The notes: generated by a model from the letters alone, not told the origin. DNA of 64,000 nucleotides from Flavimaricola marinus (GCF_900184895.1 NZ_FXZK01000008.1:1-64000); one strand, 5' to 3'. Numbered from the stretch's first letter, positions 23,939 to 33,663 are shown. Numbers and translations: made by a program.

Positions 23939-26890
23939 TTAAACTCGTTTCTCGGGCCGATTGGCCGCGACGGGTGCCAGAAGCTCCGCCGCGTCGGGCC
24001 AATCCAGCGCCTCGGCGCGGGCGCGGGCATTTTGTGCAATCGTCTCCAAACGACCCTCGTCCTTGGCCTCGAGCAGGCTGCGCACAGCCGCATCGAGAGC
24101 CTCCACACCGGCGCTCGGGTCATAGAGCATGCCCGCCTCATGGCCGTCCAGCACTTCGGCGGTCATCGCCACCCGGGGGATCACCGCCGGCACCCCATAG
24201 CTGAGCGCCAGCATCAGCGACCCCGAGGTCAGAATCTTCTGATATGGATAGACCGCAATATCCGCCGCGCGGAAGAACAGCTGCATCTCCATATCGTCGA
24301 GGAACCGGTCGGTGGTGCGAATGCGGGCCCGTTCGGCTTGCGACAGCGCCGGGCTGATCTCGGCCAGCAGATCGAACTGCATCACCCCGGCCAGCAGCAG
24401 CACCGCGTTGGGCCGCGACGCCAACAGGGTGCGGAACACCCCGATCAGGGCCTCGGCCCCCTTGTAGGGTCGGATCTGGCCGGTAAACAGAACCACATCC
24501 GCCTCGGCGGACAGTCCCAGCAGATCACGCGCCGCCTCGCGGCTGACGAAATCGGGATAGGCCCCGATGTAATGGCCGTGGCGCGACACCCGGACCTTCT
24601 CTGGCGGGATGCTGAAGCTCTCGCGCACTTCCTCCACCGCCCCCTCGGAATGGATATGGACCGTCTCTGCCAGGGCGACGATCCGCTTGGACAGGTCCGC
24701 CTCCAGATCGGCAAAGGTCGCGTCGTGGCTGACGGTGTTGTGCACCGTCCAGATCAGATGACCGCCTGCCGCCACGAAGCGGTGCAGCTTGTCATAGAAC
24801 TCTTCGACGCGCATGACCGCCTCGGTGCGGTCGGTGACCCGTAGCAGCACGAAGTTCAGCCAGTGCAGGTGGAAGGTCACGTCCCCTGCATTGTCCACCA
24901 ATTCAAGCATGCGCAGAGCCGCATCGATATCGCCAGCCACGATCTCGAGGTCGGGATCCTGCGTTTGATAGAGCAGCTTCTGATAGGGGTTCGAGCGCGA
25001 GTAATCGGGCCAGAACAGCACGATCCGAGTGTCGTCCTTGCGCCGGTAGGTCACCCGGCGGGGCTGTTTCGGATCGGGGATATGCACGTCCCAATACCGG
25101 CCAAGCCCCTGACGGGCCAGAGCCTCGCGCTGGACCCGGTAGGTGTTCGATGTCTGATACACCTCGTTGACGCTGGAGGTGTTCTCGCCGTGCCAGCGGC
25201 GCTGATAGAGGATTTCCTCGACATGGTGGAAACGGCCGACCTCGCTGAGCTTGAGGAAGATATCGTAATCCACCGCGTTGACGATATCCTCGCGGAACCC
25301 GGTGGTGCGCTCCCATGCGGCGCGGCGGAACATCCGGAAATGATGCGCGATCGAGGTGATCATCATCTTTTCGCGGCTGAACACCGGCCAGGCGTATTCG
25401 TTCTGAAGATAATTGCCCGCGGCATCGACCCGCTCGCAGGACCCGTAGGCGCAGGCCACGTCGGGATGCTCGTCGAGATGCTCCATCAGGCGGCGGACCG
25501 CCCCCGGTTTCAGGGCGTCGTCACTGTCGAGCTGGCCGATATAGATCCCCCGCGACATCCGGATCGCGTTGTTCGAGGCAAAGCCGATGCCGCCATTGGG
25601 GTTGGCCTGATAACGAACCCTTGGTTCGCTCCCATAGGTCTTGCTCAGGATCTCGCGGGTGTTGTCGCGCGATCCGTCATCGCTGATGCAAATCTCCAGA
25701 TCGGTGACGTCCTGGGCCAGAATGCTGTCGATGGCGCGTTCGATATATTTGCCGGCGTTGTAGGCGGGGATATAGACGCTGACCTTCGGCACTTCGAAGC
25801 GGCCGTCCTTCTTGCGATCCCAGTGGTTGGGGCAAAGCTGGGTATAGAGCCTGCTGTCGGCGTCGGACGACGCATCGTCGGTCACCAGCACCGGCACGGC
25901 CAACGGGACGAAATAGGCGCCGAGGTTATGGGCCCGAAAGGCCAGTTCGCGGCCCGCCATCAGTGGCGCTTCGAACCGGGCGTCCGGCACGCCGGTCCGC
26001 GCCAGCAAAGCCGGCGTCAGAGCCATGTTCAGTCCGGCGACCGCGCGAAACGGATAGCGGGCGTTATGGGCCTTGCGCAACGGACCGAGGGTAAAGGGGG
26101 TTTCAAAGGCGGCCTTGGGCGCATCGGGCACGATCGTCTGCACGACCGCGTCAGAGACTGCCGCCAGATGGGCCGCTCGGGCCAGGGCCGCTTTGTCCAG
26201 CCGGACCTGCCCGGACAGAAACACCAGCAGATCGGCGTCCTCGGCGATTCCGGTCAGCCGGGCCTGCCCCGGCTCGGACATCAGGCTCTGCGCACAGGTT
26301 GCGATGCCCTCGGGCAGGGCCCGCCCCTCGGCGCCGAACACCGTCAGACCGATCTCGCCCGCGAAATCCTGCGCCGCCAGATCCGCCGCGAGATCTGCGA
26401 TCACAGCAGCACTCTGACCTGCATTCTGCCCCGGTTCGACGCTATAGAGCACATGGACCTGACCGATCGCCCCCTGCACATACGGGGCCAGGGTGGTCGC
26501 CGCGTCCAGAATGAAGCCCGAATCGTTCTGCGCCCCGGGAAAGGCAGGCAACCCCATCCCCCAAGGGTAGGGCGAGGGATACTCGGCCTGCGGATCCAGC
26601 CGCCGCAACGGCGGACGCAAGAGCCCGTCGGTGCGGCCCAGATACTGAGCCGGGATGTCGATCCGCGGCCGGAACGGGCTCTGCTCTGCGGCACGGGCCA
26701 CCTGCCGGGCATAAACCGCCAGAATTTCGGACGTGCAGTTGGGGTCATATTTCACGGCCTCGAGCGCGGCGGCCGCCGCTTCGGCCTGACCGTCTTCGAC
26801 AAGCGCAAGGACCCGTAACAGTTTCGACCACACGTTGCGCGGATTGGTAGCTGACGGGCTCGAACGACCGGAATGGGCAGAAATATTCAT
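23939..26890 (-). CDS. Large glycosyltransferase with chondroitin/hyaluronan-synthase-like GT2 domain plus GT4 domain
   Basis: A 983-residue protein. Residues 1-360: weakly conserved, with a possible degenerate GT-A domain. Residues 369-580: GT2 domain with SVYIPAYNAGKYIERAIDS, CISDDGSRDN, YIGQLDSDDALKPGAV (DSDD at 455-458), WPVFSREKMMITSIAHHFRM and NAVDYDIFLKLSEVG. As I recall them, these match the glucuronosyl (second) domain of Pasteurella hyaluronan/chondroitin synthases and KfoC. Residues about 655-970: GT4 domain with VVLFTGQIRPYKGAEALIGV and YPYQKILTSGSLMLALSYGV. A sulfotransferase gene follows 16 bases downstream. Likely makes part of a uronate-containing chain; donor specificity is inferred. 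Confidence 0.8.
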   Translation of the reverse strand: MNISAHSGRSSPSATNPRNVWSKLLRVLALVEDGQAEAAAAALEAVKYDPNCTSEILAVYARQVARAAEQSPFRPRIDIPAQYLGRTDGLLRPPLRRLDPQAEYPSPYPWGMGLPAFPGAQNDSGFILDAATTLAPYVQGAIGQVHVLYSVEPGQNAGQSAAVIADLAADLAAQDFAGEIGLTVFGAEGRALPEGIATCAQSLMSEPGQARLTGIAEDADLLVFLSGQVRLDKAALARAAHLAAVSDAVVQTIVPDAPKAAFETPFTLGPLRKAHNARYPFRAVAGLNMALTPALLARTGVPDARFEAPLMAGRELAFRAHNLGAYFVPLAVPVLVTDDASSDADSRLYTQLCPNHWDRKKDGRFEVPKVSVYIPAYNAGKYIERAIDSILAQDVTDLEICISDDGSRDNTREILSKTYGSEPRVRYQANPNGGIGFASNNAIRMSRGIYIGQLDSDDALKPGAVRRLMEHLDEHPDVACAYGSCERVDAAGNYLQNEYAWPVFSREKMMITSIAHHFRMFRRAAWERTTGFREDIVNAVDYDIFLKLSEVGRFHHVEEILYQRRWHGENTSSVNEVYQTSNTYRVQREALARQGLGRYWDVHIPDPKQPRRVTYRRKDDTRIVLFWPDYSRSNPYQKLLYQTQDPDLEIVAGDIDAALRMLELVDNAGDVTFHLHWLNFVLLRVTDRTEAVMRVEEFYDKLHRFVAAGGHLIWTVHNTVSHDATFADLEADLSKRIVALAETVHIHSEGAVEEVRESFSIPPEKVRVSRHGHYIGAYPDFVSREAARDLLGLSAEADVVLFTGQIRPYKGAEALIGVFRTLLASRPNAVLLLAGVMQFDLLAEISPALSQAERARIRTTDRFLDDMEMQLFFRAADIAVYPYQKILTSGSLMLALSYGVPAVIPRVAMTAEVLDGHEAGMLYDPSAGVEALDAAVRSLLEAKDEGRLETIAQNARARAEALDWPDAAELLAPVAANRPEKRV

Positions 26891-27154
26891 CGGCAGACCC
26901 TGTCTTCTTGGCGCATAGCGTCTATCCCCCTATTGCTGGGCAAACGCAACCAACGCCGGAAGGTCGAATTTTGCCTGACCCGGCCCCATGACACAACCGG
27001 CAACCCGGGCCGCCGCCCTGCCGGCCCGGTCCGGCTGCCCGTTCCCGGTCTCAGGGCAAACTCATCGGCGTTTTGCTCAGGAACCGGGCGCGATTGAAAC
27101 CGGGCCGCAAAACCCGATACCAATGCCACAGCGACCAAAGCACCGGGAGGGCAC

Positions 27155-28360
27155 GTGCCTGCACATTTTGCCTTTCTGGGCACCAGCGGACGGGTCCGCA
27201 GGCCACAGCGGTTCCCGCCGGAGGTGCTGCTCTCGGTATTGGGGGCCAACAGCGGCAACCTGATGTTCCAATACGCCGCCAGCCGGATCATCGATGCGCC
27301 GGGCCGTCATATCGGCCTGTCCGACATATCCTATACCGACCCACGCGGTCTGGAGGGGGCGCAGGCTCTGATCTTTCCCGCGGCCAACCATCTGCGCACC
27401 GGGGTCGACTGGTCCGGGCTCAACGACTATCTGGCCGGCGCGGATCTGCCCCTCGTCGTGCTGGGCCTTGGCGCTCAGGCCACGGCAGGGGCGACGCCGG
27501 GCCAGACGATCACCGCCCTGAAATCCGCACCCAGCGTGCTGCGGATGGTCGATATCTTGCGCGATCGGGCCGTGTTCGTCTCTGTCAGGGGGGCCTTCTC
27601 GCAAGAGGTCTGTGCCGGGCTCGGATTGGACAGGGTCGAGGTGCTGGGCTGCCCATCGGCCCTGCTCAACCCCGATCCCGGCCTCGGGCGCAGTCTCGCC
27701 GCCCGGCTGCAGGCGGCCCGGCAGATGCCCTCGCCACGGATCGCGGTGACCGCCGCCGCCCCCTTCGAAATCGCTCTCGACACGCCCCGCCGCAAGCTGG
27801 AGCGCAGGCTCTTTGGCTGGGCGCAGGACCATGACGGGCTTTATGTGCAGCAGTCGGGCGGGCTGGCCGCGATGCAGGCCACCTCCGGTCAATGGCACCG
27901 GATCAGCGAGGACGACCGGGCCTCGATCGCATGGGTGCTCGATCCCGAGGCCCGCAGCGACGCGGCAGGCAATCCCCACGCGGTCTGGAACCACTTGCGC
28001 AGACACGGGCGGTTCTACACCTCGGCCGCCGACTGGATCGCCGAGATGGGCCCGCTCGACGTGGTGCTGGGCAGTCGGGCGCACGGCACCATGGCCGCCC
28101 TTGCCGCCGGCACACCGGGCGTGCTGATCGCCCATGACAGCCGAACGAGCGAACTGGCCCAAACCATGCACCTGCCGCAACTGGACGCCGAGGCCGTTCT
28201 GGGGGCAGGCACCCTGGCCGACGCCCTGAGCCACGTGCGCTTTGACGGGGCCGCCTTCGACCGATGGCGGACCCGGACCGCCGCCACTCTGACCGCCGCC
28301 TTCGACCGGCTGGACATCCCCGTCGCAGGGCCGGTCCGCGCCCTTGGCACCGCACCCTGA
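27155..28360 (+). CDS. Polysaccharide pyruvyl transferase family protein
   Basis: A 401-residue protein with GANSGNLMFQYAASRII near the start and VVLGSRAHGTMAALAAGTPG followed by IAHDSRTSELA near the end, the pattern of the CsaB/PssM/WcaK family that adds ketal pyruvate to sugars (from phosphoenolpyruvate) or acts as related GT-B transferases. Starts at GTG, with GGGAGG 6 bases upstream. A 20-bp palindrome separates it from the FkbM gene behind it. Pyruvylation of the capsule is inferred; the family includes members without proven function. Confidence 0.75.
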   Translation: MPAHFAFLGTSGRVRRPQRFPPEVLLSVLGANSGNLMFQYAASRIIDAPGRHIGLSDISYTDPRGLEGAQALIFPAANHLRTGVDWSGLNDYLAGADLPLVVLGLGAQATAGATPGQTITALKSAPSVLRMVDILRDRAVFVSVRGAFSQEVCAGLGLDRVEVLGCPSALLNPDPGLGRSLAARLQAARQMPSPRIAVTAAAPFEIALDTPRRKLERRLFGWAQDHDGLYVQQSGGLAAMQATSGQWHRISEDDRASIAWVLDPEARSDAAGNPHAVWNHLRRHGRFYTSAADWIAEMGPLDVVLGSRAHGTMAALAAGTPGVLIAHDSRTSELAQTMHLPQLDAEAVLGAGTLADALSHVRFDGAAFDRWRTRTAATLTAAFDRLDIPVAGPVRALGTAP

Positions 28361-28372
28361 TCGGTCCAATCT

Positions 28373-28392
28373 GGTTTACAAATTTGTAAACC
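28373..28392. promoter_or_regulatory. 20-bp perfect AT-rich palindrome (operator candidate)
   Basis: GGTTTACAAATTTGTAAACC reads the same on both strands. It stands out as AT-rich in a GC-rich 72-bp gap, 12 bases after one stop and 41 before the next ATG. No loop and no T-tract, so it fits a dimeric regulator site better than a terminator. The regulator is not identifiable. Confidence 0.5.
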
Positions 28393-28432
28393 GCGATCCA
28401 CCAGTCCCGGACCGGCCCAAGAGGAACTGCCC

Positions 28433-29101
28433 ATGCCCCGCCGCCCCCTGCGCGATTTCGAAGAATTCGTGGGCTTTGTCAAAGAGCGGGGCTTTGCGCC
28501 CGGCACGGTGATCGACGTGGGCGTCTGTTACGGCACGCCCGAATTGCAGCAGGGCTTTCCCGACGCCTATCACATCCTGTTCGAACCGGTGGCGGAGCTG
28601 GAGACGCGAATGCAGGCGCTCACCGGCCGCTACCGGGGGGAGTACCACATGCTGGCCCTCGGGGCCGAGGCAGGCACCCTTCCGATGCGCGTCCCCGAAG
28701 GGGCTGTGCAAGTGGCCACTCTGGCCAATCCGGGCACCGGGTCCGATGTGCGGATGGTGCCGGTGCAGACCCTCGACGGGGTTCTGGGCGGGCGGGATCT
28801 GGCCGGGCCGATCGTGCTGAAAACCGACTGTCAGGGCTTTGACCTGAACGTGATGAAAGGCGGGCAAGAGGTACTCAAACGCACCGATCTCGTGGTAATG
28901 GAGGTGAACATGTTCCACCCCGCCGGGGATGCGGCCTTGGGCGATTTCGGCACCATCGTCGCATGGATGCAAGCGCATGGCTTTGCGGTCTACGATATCC
29001 TCAGCTATCAGACCCGGCCTCTCGACGGCGCACTGGGGTATGTCGATCTGGCCTTCGTGCGCGAAGACGGGGCGTTTCGGGCACATCACCGCTGGCAGTG
29101 A
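28433..29101 (+). CDS. FkbM family methyltransferase
   Basis: A 222-residue protein with TVIDVGVCYGTPELQQGF (SAM motif I), AYHILFEPVAELE (motif II acidic residue) and PIVLKTDCQGFDLNVMKGG, the D-QG-E/D-VLKG signature of FkbM. The ATG follows GAGGA. It starts a run of plus-strand genes (28.4-32.6 kb) that includes another methyltransferase and a bifunctional glycosyltransferase. Expected to O-methylate a sugar hydroxyl; the acceptor is unknown. Confidence 0.87.
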   Translation: MPRRPLRDFEEFVGFVKERGFAPGTVIDVGVCYGTPELQQGFPDAYHILFEPVAELETRMQALTGRYRGEYHMLALGAEAGTLPMRVPEGAVQVATLANPGTGSDVRMVPVQTLDGVLGGRDLAGPIVLKTDCQGFDLNVMKGGQEVLKRTDLVVMEVNMFHPAGDAALGDFGTIVAWMQAHGFAVYDILSYQTRPLDGALGYVDLAFVREDGAFRAHHRWQ

Positions 29102-29163
29102 AGTGATGGACGAGGCCAGCAAGGCAGGCGATAAACCCCAAATACCGATGCAAAGGATCCGGC

Positions 29164-30138
29164 ATGTTCGGCAGAAAGGCCAAGCCACCTCCCGCTGCCC
29201 CGACCGCACCGGCGGCAGCGCCCACCGAGGCGGATACCACCCGCGCCCATCACGACCGGTTCCGCGACGGGATCGGAGCGCCGTCCCTGCGCGATCTGGA
29301 AACCCTGCTGATGAGCGCCAGCAATCTGGCCGGCACCTACTATCCCGAGGCGCGGAGCGAGGCGGGCTTTGCGCTCTATGCCATGAGCCCCGAGGCCGCC
29401 GCCCTGCCGCTCGCCGAACGTATCCCGCCCACCGAGTTCAGGCACTATTACGGCTACAAGGACGGCAAATGGCAGGATGATCTCTACCTGTCCTCCGGCA
29501 AGGCGGACGTGCGCAACATGAAGGCGATCCTCGCCGAGGACGGGTTCGACACCATGGGCAAACGCATTCTCGAATTCGGCTGCTCGGCAGGCCGGATGCT
29601 GCGGCATCTGGAGGCCGAGGCGCAGGCGGGCGAGGTCTGGGGGTCCGATCTGCACGCCGCGGCGATCCACTGGGCGCAGGCGCATCTGTCGCCACCGTTT
29701 CAGTTCTTCACCAATACCACACAGCCGCACCTGCCCTTCGAGGACCGGCACTTCGACCTGATCTTTGCCGGGTCGGTCTGGACCCATATCGGCGAGCTCG
29801 GCGACGCATGGCTTCTGGAGATGCGCAGGCTGCTGAAACCCGGCGGCAGGCTCTATCTGACGATCTCGGATCAGGACACGCTGGCCGAGGTGGCGCGGAC
29901 CGCACCCGCGCACCCGTCCAACGACCACGTCGCCGCGCTCGATGCCGAAACCGGGATGCTCGGGCGGGACTGGACCGCCTTCGTCACCCGCACCACGCCC
30001 TGGCTGCAACGCTGCGTCTACCGGCGCGAGGCTTGGCTGGCGCGGGTGGGGGCGTGGATGGATGTGCGGATCGTGCGGCCCGGAGCCTATGGCTGGCAAA
30101 CCGGGATCCTTCTGGCCAAACCGGTCGAGGGCGCATGA
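29164..30138 (+). CDS. Class I SAM-dependent methyltransferase
   Basis: A 324-residue protein with a proline/alanine-rich N-terminus (about 10-25), then RILEFGCSAGRMLRHLEAE (motif I), GSDLHAAAIHWAQAHL (motif II), FDLIFAGSVWTHIGELGDAW and LLKPGGRLYLTISD (motif IV-VI), the usual order of the family. AAAGGA precedes the ATG. Its stop overlaps the next gene by ATGA, so its product should act with that glycosyltransferase. The substrate is unknown. Confidence 0.87.
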   Translation: MFGRKAKPPPAAPTAPAAAPTEADTTRAHHDRFRDGIGAPSLRDLETLLMSASNLAGTYYPEARSEAGFALYAMSPEAAALPLAERIPPTEFRHYYGYKDGKWQDDLYLSSGKADVRNMKAILAEDGFDTMGKRILEFGCSAGRMLRHLEAEAQAGEVWGSDLHAAAIHWAQAHLSPPFQFFTNTTQPHLPFEDRHFDLIFAGSVWTHIGELGDAWLLEMRRLLKPGGRLYLTISDQDTLAEVARTAPAHPSNDHVAALDAETGMLGRDWTAFVTRTTPWLQRCVYRREAWLARVGAWMDVRIVRPGAYGWQTGILLAKPVEGA

Positions 30139-32627
30139 CCGATCCGCGTCACATCCGGGCGCAGTTGTCTCCGCCCGTCGATCTGCATGATGGGTTCGAG
30201 GTGGATTTTCAGGCGGCACAGAGACTGTTTTCCGACGGCAAAGCGGATCAAGCCGAAGCGATCGTCACGCGGCTGCGCACCGGGCTGACGCGGATCGGCC
30301 CCGATCTGGCCGCCGACCGCGCGGCCCGGCTCGATGCGCTCCGCCCCCACCCCATCACCGCCCCGATGCGCGGACAGAGCACCCTGCCCCCCGGCCTCGA
30401 CGCAGACCAGCCCGCCCTGCCCGGCGTCAGCGTGGTCACCGCCAGCCGGAACCGGACGGAGAACCTGCTGCAAGCCCTCCGCTCGTGGCTCGCCGCTCCC
30501 GAGGTGTGCGAAGTGGTCATCGTCGACTGGTCCTCCGACATTCCGGTCTCGGACAGCCTCGCCACCGCCGGTCTGGCCGATCCGCGGATCCGGGTGGCGC
30601 GCGTCGAGGACGAGCCCGCATGGGTGCTGACATGGGCGTTCAACCTCGGCTTCCGGCTGGCGCGGCACGGTCGCATTCTCAAGGCCGATGCCGATATCCG
30701 GCTCGCGCCCGACTTCTTCGAGACCAACTCGCTGCACAGCGGCCAAGTGATCAGCGGCAACTGGCGGACCGCGCCACAGGGGCAGGAATACATCAACGGG
30801 GTGTTCTACACCCACCGGGCCGATCTGGCCGCCGTGCAAGGGTTCAACGAACATATCACCCGCTATGGCTGGGATGACGACGAGCTTTATGACCGGCTGA
30901 TCCGGGCCGGGGTGGCGCGGGTCGATCTGGCCCCCGGCAGCGTCGCCCATATCGACCATGACGATACCGCTCGGCTGTCGGCCGTGCCCGAGGCGCTGGC
31001 CACCGGCTGGACCGATCTGCGGGCGCTGCCGATGTATGGGATCCGGACCAACCGGCTGATCGCCACGCTGATGCCCGACTGGACGCCGGCGCGACGGATG
31101 CAGCCCTTTGCCGACGCAGACGGCATCCTGCGCCGCTCTGGTCCGCTGCCGCACCCCGTGCCCGCCCCGATGCAGCGGACCGCCGAGCGGCTGGCCGGGC
31201 GCGAGATGCTGTCATGGCAGGCTGGCCCCCGGGTGTTCGAACTTGAGGACGAGGCGCTCGATCTGCTCCTCACGGTGCGCAGGCTGGGCGGAACCACGGC
31301 GCTCCATGTGGCGTTGATGCTGGCACGCGCCCCGCTCGATGCGGTGGTGGCCGACAGGCATCTGGTCGTCGATCTCGACCTTGCGGCCCTTCAGGCACGG
31401 CCGGAAACCGCGACCGCGCTGAAACAGAGCCTCGTTTCCGCGGCAAGCGGCACGGGACGGCACCTTGTCCTGCGCGGCCATGACGCGCCGGGGCATACTT
31501 TTGGCGGGCTGTTCGAGGATCTGGTCCACCTGCCTGCACACACCACGCTCGGCCCGGCACCGGAGGTGAGCCTGCAAGACGCGGACCACGACGCCGCCAG
31601 CCCCGTCCTCCGTCTGACGGCCGGGCTGGACCTGCTCCGCCAATTCGACAGCGGCCCGGATCGGGGCACGGTGCCGACCGCCCCGCTTCTTTTGGCCCCA
31701 AATACGGCCTTCCCGACCACAGGCCCCCTCGCAGAGACAAAGGCACCGCCCCGGCCACCGTCTCCCGCCGTGATCCCGGGCGGGGCGCGGCGGCTCTATA
31801 TCGACGCCCGGCACGGGCTGGGCAACCGGCTCCGGGCGATAGGCTCTGCGGCCGCCGTGGCGCGGGCCACCGGGCGCAAAATGATTGTCGTCTGGGAACC
31901 CGATCAGCATTGCGAGGCGCGGCTGAGCGATCTCTACCGCTACGACGGTCCGCTGCTGGAACAGAGCGGCGCCCCCGACGGCGCCACCCGGATCAGCTAT
32001 ATGGAGATGGAGGACGGCGCCGTCAAAGATGCGCCCCTCTCGCTGCCCGAAGGGCGCGATGTCTATGTCCGTTCGGCCTATGTGCTCAATCATCCGGCCA
32101 GTCATTGGGGGCCGGATGTGGCGTTCTTGCGGGCGCTGCAACCCAGCCCGCAGGTGATGGCGCTGGTGCGCGGGCACAGCCGGAGCAGGCCGCGCCCCGA
32201 TATCGGGATTCACATCCGGATGCAGGGTGCACCGGGGACCGCCCTGCAAAGCTACGACAGCCCCGAAAACTGGACGGCGGACAGCCACGCCGCGATCCAG
32301 CACTGGCGCGAACAAAGCCATCACGACCGGTTCATCGCCCGCACGAGGGCGGTGTTCGACACGATGCCCGATGCGCGGGCCTTCCTCGCCGCCGATACAG
32401 CCGAAAGCTACGCGGCGTTCGAGGCGGCCTTTGGCGACCGGGTCTCCCGGCTGGAGCGGCCGCTCTTTGATCGCTCGGCAGAACAGCTGCAATATGCGCT
32501 GGCCGATGTGCTGCTCTTGGCGCGGGCGCAGCATTTCCTCGGCAGTCCGTGGAGCTCGTTTTCAGAACTGGTGCTGCGGCTGTCGACCACGATCGAGACA
32601 CAGGAGAAGGCGGGCACCGACTTTTAG
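30135..32627 (+). CDS. Bifunctional glycosyltransferase: GT2-like plus fucosyltransferase-like (GT23/NodZ type) domain
   Basis: An 830-residue protein. Residues about 95-390: GT-A domain with VSVVTASRNRTENLLQALRS, GRILKADADIRLAPDFF (DADI metal site), NGVFYTHRADLAAVQGFNE and YGWDDDELYDRL, like galactosyl/GalNAc-type GT2 domains. Residues 550-825: GARRLYIDARHGLGNRLRAI, IGIHIRMQG at about 690, and FLGSPWSSFSELV, which fit the GT-B fold of alpha-1,6-fucosyltransferase/NodZ-like proteins (HxR site). GDP-fucose genes in the same window support a fucosyl role. Start ATG overlaps the previous stop. Linkage type is not determinable. Confidence 0.72.
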   Translation: MTDPRHIRAQLSPPVDLHDGFEVDFQAAQRLFSDGKADQAEAIVTRLRTGLTRIGPDLAADRAARLDALRPHPITAPMRGQSTLPPGLDADQPALPGVSVVTASRNRTENLLQALRSWLAAPEVCEVVIVDWSSDIPVSDSLATAGLADPRIRVARVEDEPAWVLTWAFNLGFRLARHGRILKADADIRLAPDFFETNSLHSGQVISGNWRTAPQGQEYINGVFYTHRADLAAVQGFNEHITRYGWDDDELYDRLIRAGVARVDLAPGSVAHIDHDDTARLSAVPEALATGWTDLRALPMYGIRTNRLIATLMPDWTPARRMQPFADADGILRRSGPLPHPVPAPMQRTAERLAGREMLSWQAGPRVFELEDEALDLLLTVRRLGGTTALHVALMLARAPLDAVVADRHLVVDLDLAALQARPETATALKQSLVSAASGTGRHLVLRGHDAPGHTFGGLFEDLVHLPAHTTLGPAPEVSLQDADHDAASPVLRLTAGLDLLRQFDSGPDRGTVPTAPLLLAPNTAFPTTGPLAETKAPPRPPSPAVIPGGARRLYIDARHGLGNRLRAIGSAAAVARATGRKMIVVWEPDQHCEARLSDLYRYDGPLLEQSGAPDGATRISYMEMEDGAVKDAPLSLPEGRDVYVRSAYVLNHPASHWGPDVAFLRALQPSPQVMALVRGHSRSRPRPDIGIHIRMQGAPGTALQSYDSPENWTADSHAAIQHWREQSHHDRFIARTRAVFDTMPDARAFLAADTAESYAAFEAAFGDRVSRLERPLFDRSAEQLQYALADVLLLARAQHFLGSPWSSFSELVLRLSTTIETQEKAGTDF

Positions 32628-32640
32628 GCTCTGTTTCGCC

Positions 32641-33663
32641 CTATCGGCCGTAATAATCCCTGAACCACGCCACGAACGCGGCCATGCCATCGGTGATATC
32701 GGTCTCTGGGCGATACCCTGTCAGAGCTTGCAACAGGCTCGCATCGGCCCAGGTGGCCGGCACATCACCGGGCTGGATGTCCATCAGGTTGCGGGTCGCT
32801 TGCAGGCCGGTCGCCGCTTCGATCGCGGCGATGAAATCGGTCAGGCGCACCTTGTCGGAATTGCCGATATTGACGACGCGGTAGGGGGCCACCGGGGACA
32901 GGCTGTCACCGGGGACCGCCGTCTCCGGGCCGCCCGGAACGGCGTCCATCAGCAACCGGATGGCCCGGACCAGATCCTCCACATAGGTGAAATCCCGGAA
33001 CATGTTGCCGTGATTGTACACGTCGATCGGGTCGCCGTTGAGGATCGCATTGGTGAACTTGTAGGGCGCCATGTCGGGGCGGCCCCACGGGCCATAGACG
33101 GTAAAGAACCGGAACATCGTGACGGGCAGCTTGTGGATATGGGCATAGGCATGGCCCATCGCCTCGCCCGCCTTCTTGGTGGCGGCATAGAACGACATCT
33201 GGGTGTCGGCCTTATGGCTTTCGGCATAGGGCATCTGGGTGTTGGCCCCGTAAACCGAAGAGGTCGAGGCGATCATCAGATGATCCACGTTCAGGGCGCG
33301 GGCCGCCTCCAGCACGTTGAAGGTGCCGACGATATTGGCGTCGATATAGGCGCGGGGGTTTTCGATGCTGTAGCGGACCCCGGCCTGGGCGGCCAGATGG
33401 ACGATGACGTCGGGAGCAAAGGCACGGGCAGCGGCGTCAAAGGCCCCGTCGGCCTCCAGCAAGGCCTCGGTGGCGCTGAAGCCGGGTTGGGCCGCCAACA
33501 GGGCATGGCGATCGCGCTTGAGGCCGACGTCGTAGTAGTCGGTCATCCCGTCGAAGCCATGCACCGTGATGCCCTCGGCCAGCAGCAGGCGGGCGAGGTG
33601 AAACCCGATAAAGCCAGCACTGCCGGTCACCAGAACGCGGGTCGGAGGGGCAGACACGGGCAT
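32641..33663 (-). CDS. UDP-glucuronate 4-epimerase-like NAD-dependent epimerase
   Basis: Interconverts UDP-GlcA and UDP-GalA in its closest families (CapI/LspL). The 340-residue protein has VTGSAGFIGFHLARLLL (NAD loop), HLAAQAGVRYSIENP, STSSVYGANTQMPY, MSFYAATKKAGEAMGHAY (Tyr-x3-Lys) and RFFTVYGPWGRPDMA, the latter two being characteristic of UDP-glucuronate epimerases. ATG at 33663 follows GGAG. It is convergent with the gene at 30135 and divergent from kpsM. UDP-glucose dehydrogenase, needed to supply UDP-GlcA, is not in the window. Confidence 0.88.
   Translation of the reverse strand: MPVSAPPTRVLVTGSAGFIGFHLARLLLAEGITVHGFDGMTDYYDVGLKRDRHALLAAQPGFSATEALLEADGAFDAAARAFAPDVIVHLAAQAGVRYSIENPRAYIDANIVGTFNVLEAARALNVDHLMIASTSSVYGANTQMPYAESHKADTQMSFYAATKKAGEAMGHAYAHIHKLPVTMFRFFTVYGPWGRPDMAPYKFTNAILNGDPIDVYNHGNMFRDFTYVEDLVRAIRLLMDAVPGGPETAVPGDSLSPVAPYRVVNIGNSDKVRLTDFIAAIEAATGLQATRNLMDIQPGDVPATWADASLLQALTGYRPETDITDGMAAFVAWFRDYYGR

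Noticed and set aside
32628-32640. Terminator between the convergent genes at 30135 and 32641
   Set aside because: The 13-bp gap has TTTTAGGCTCTGTTT but no complementary arm, unlike the clear hairpin at 41373.
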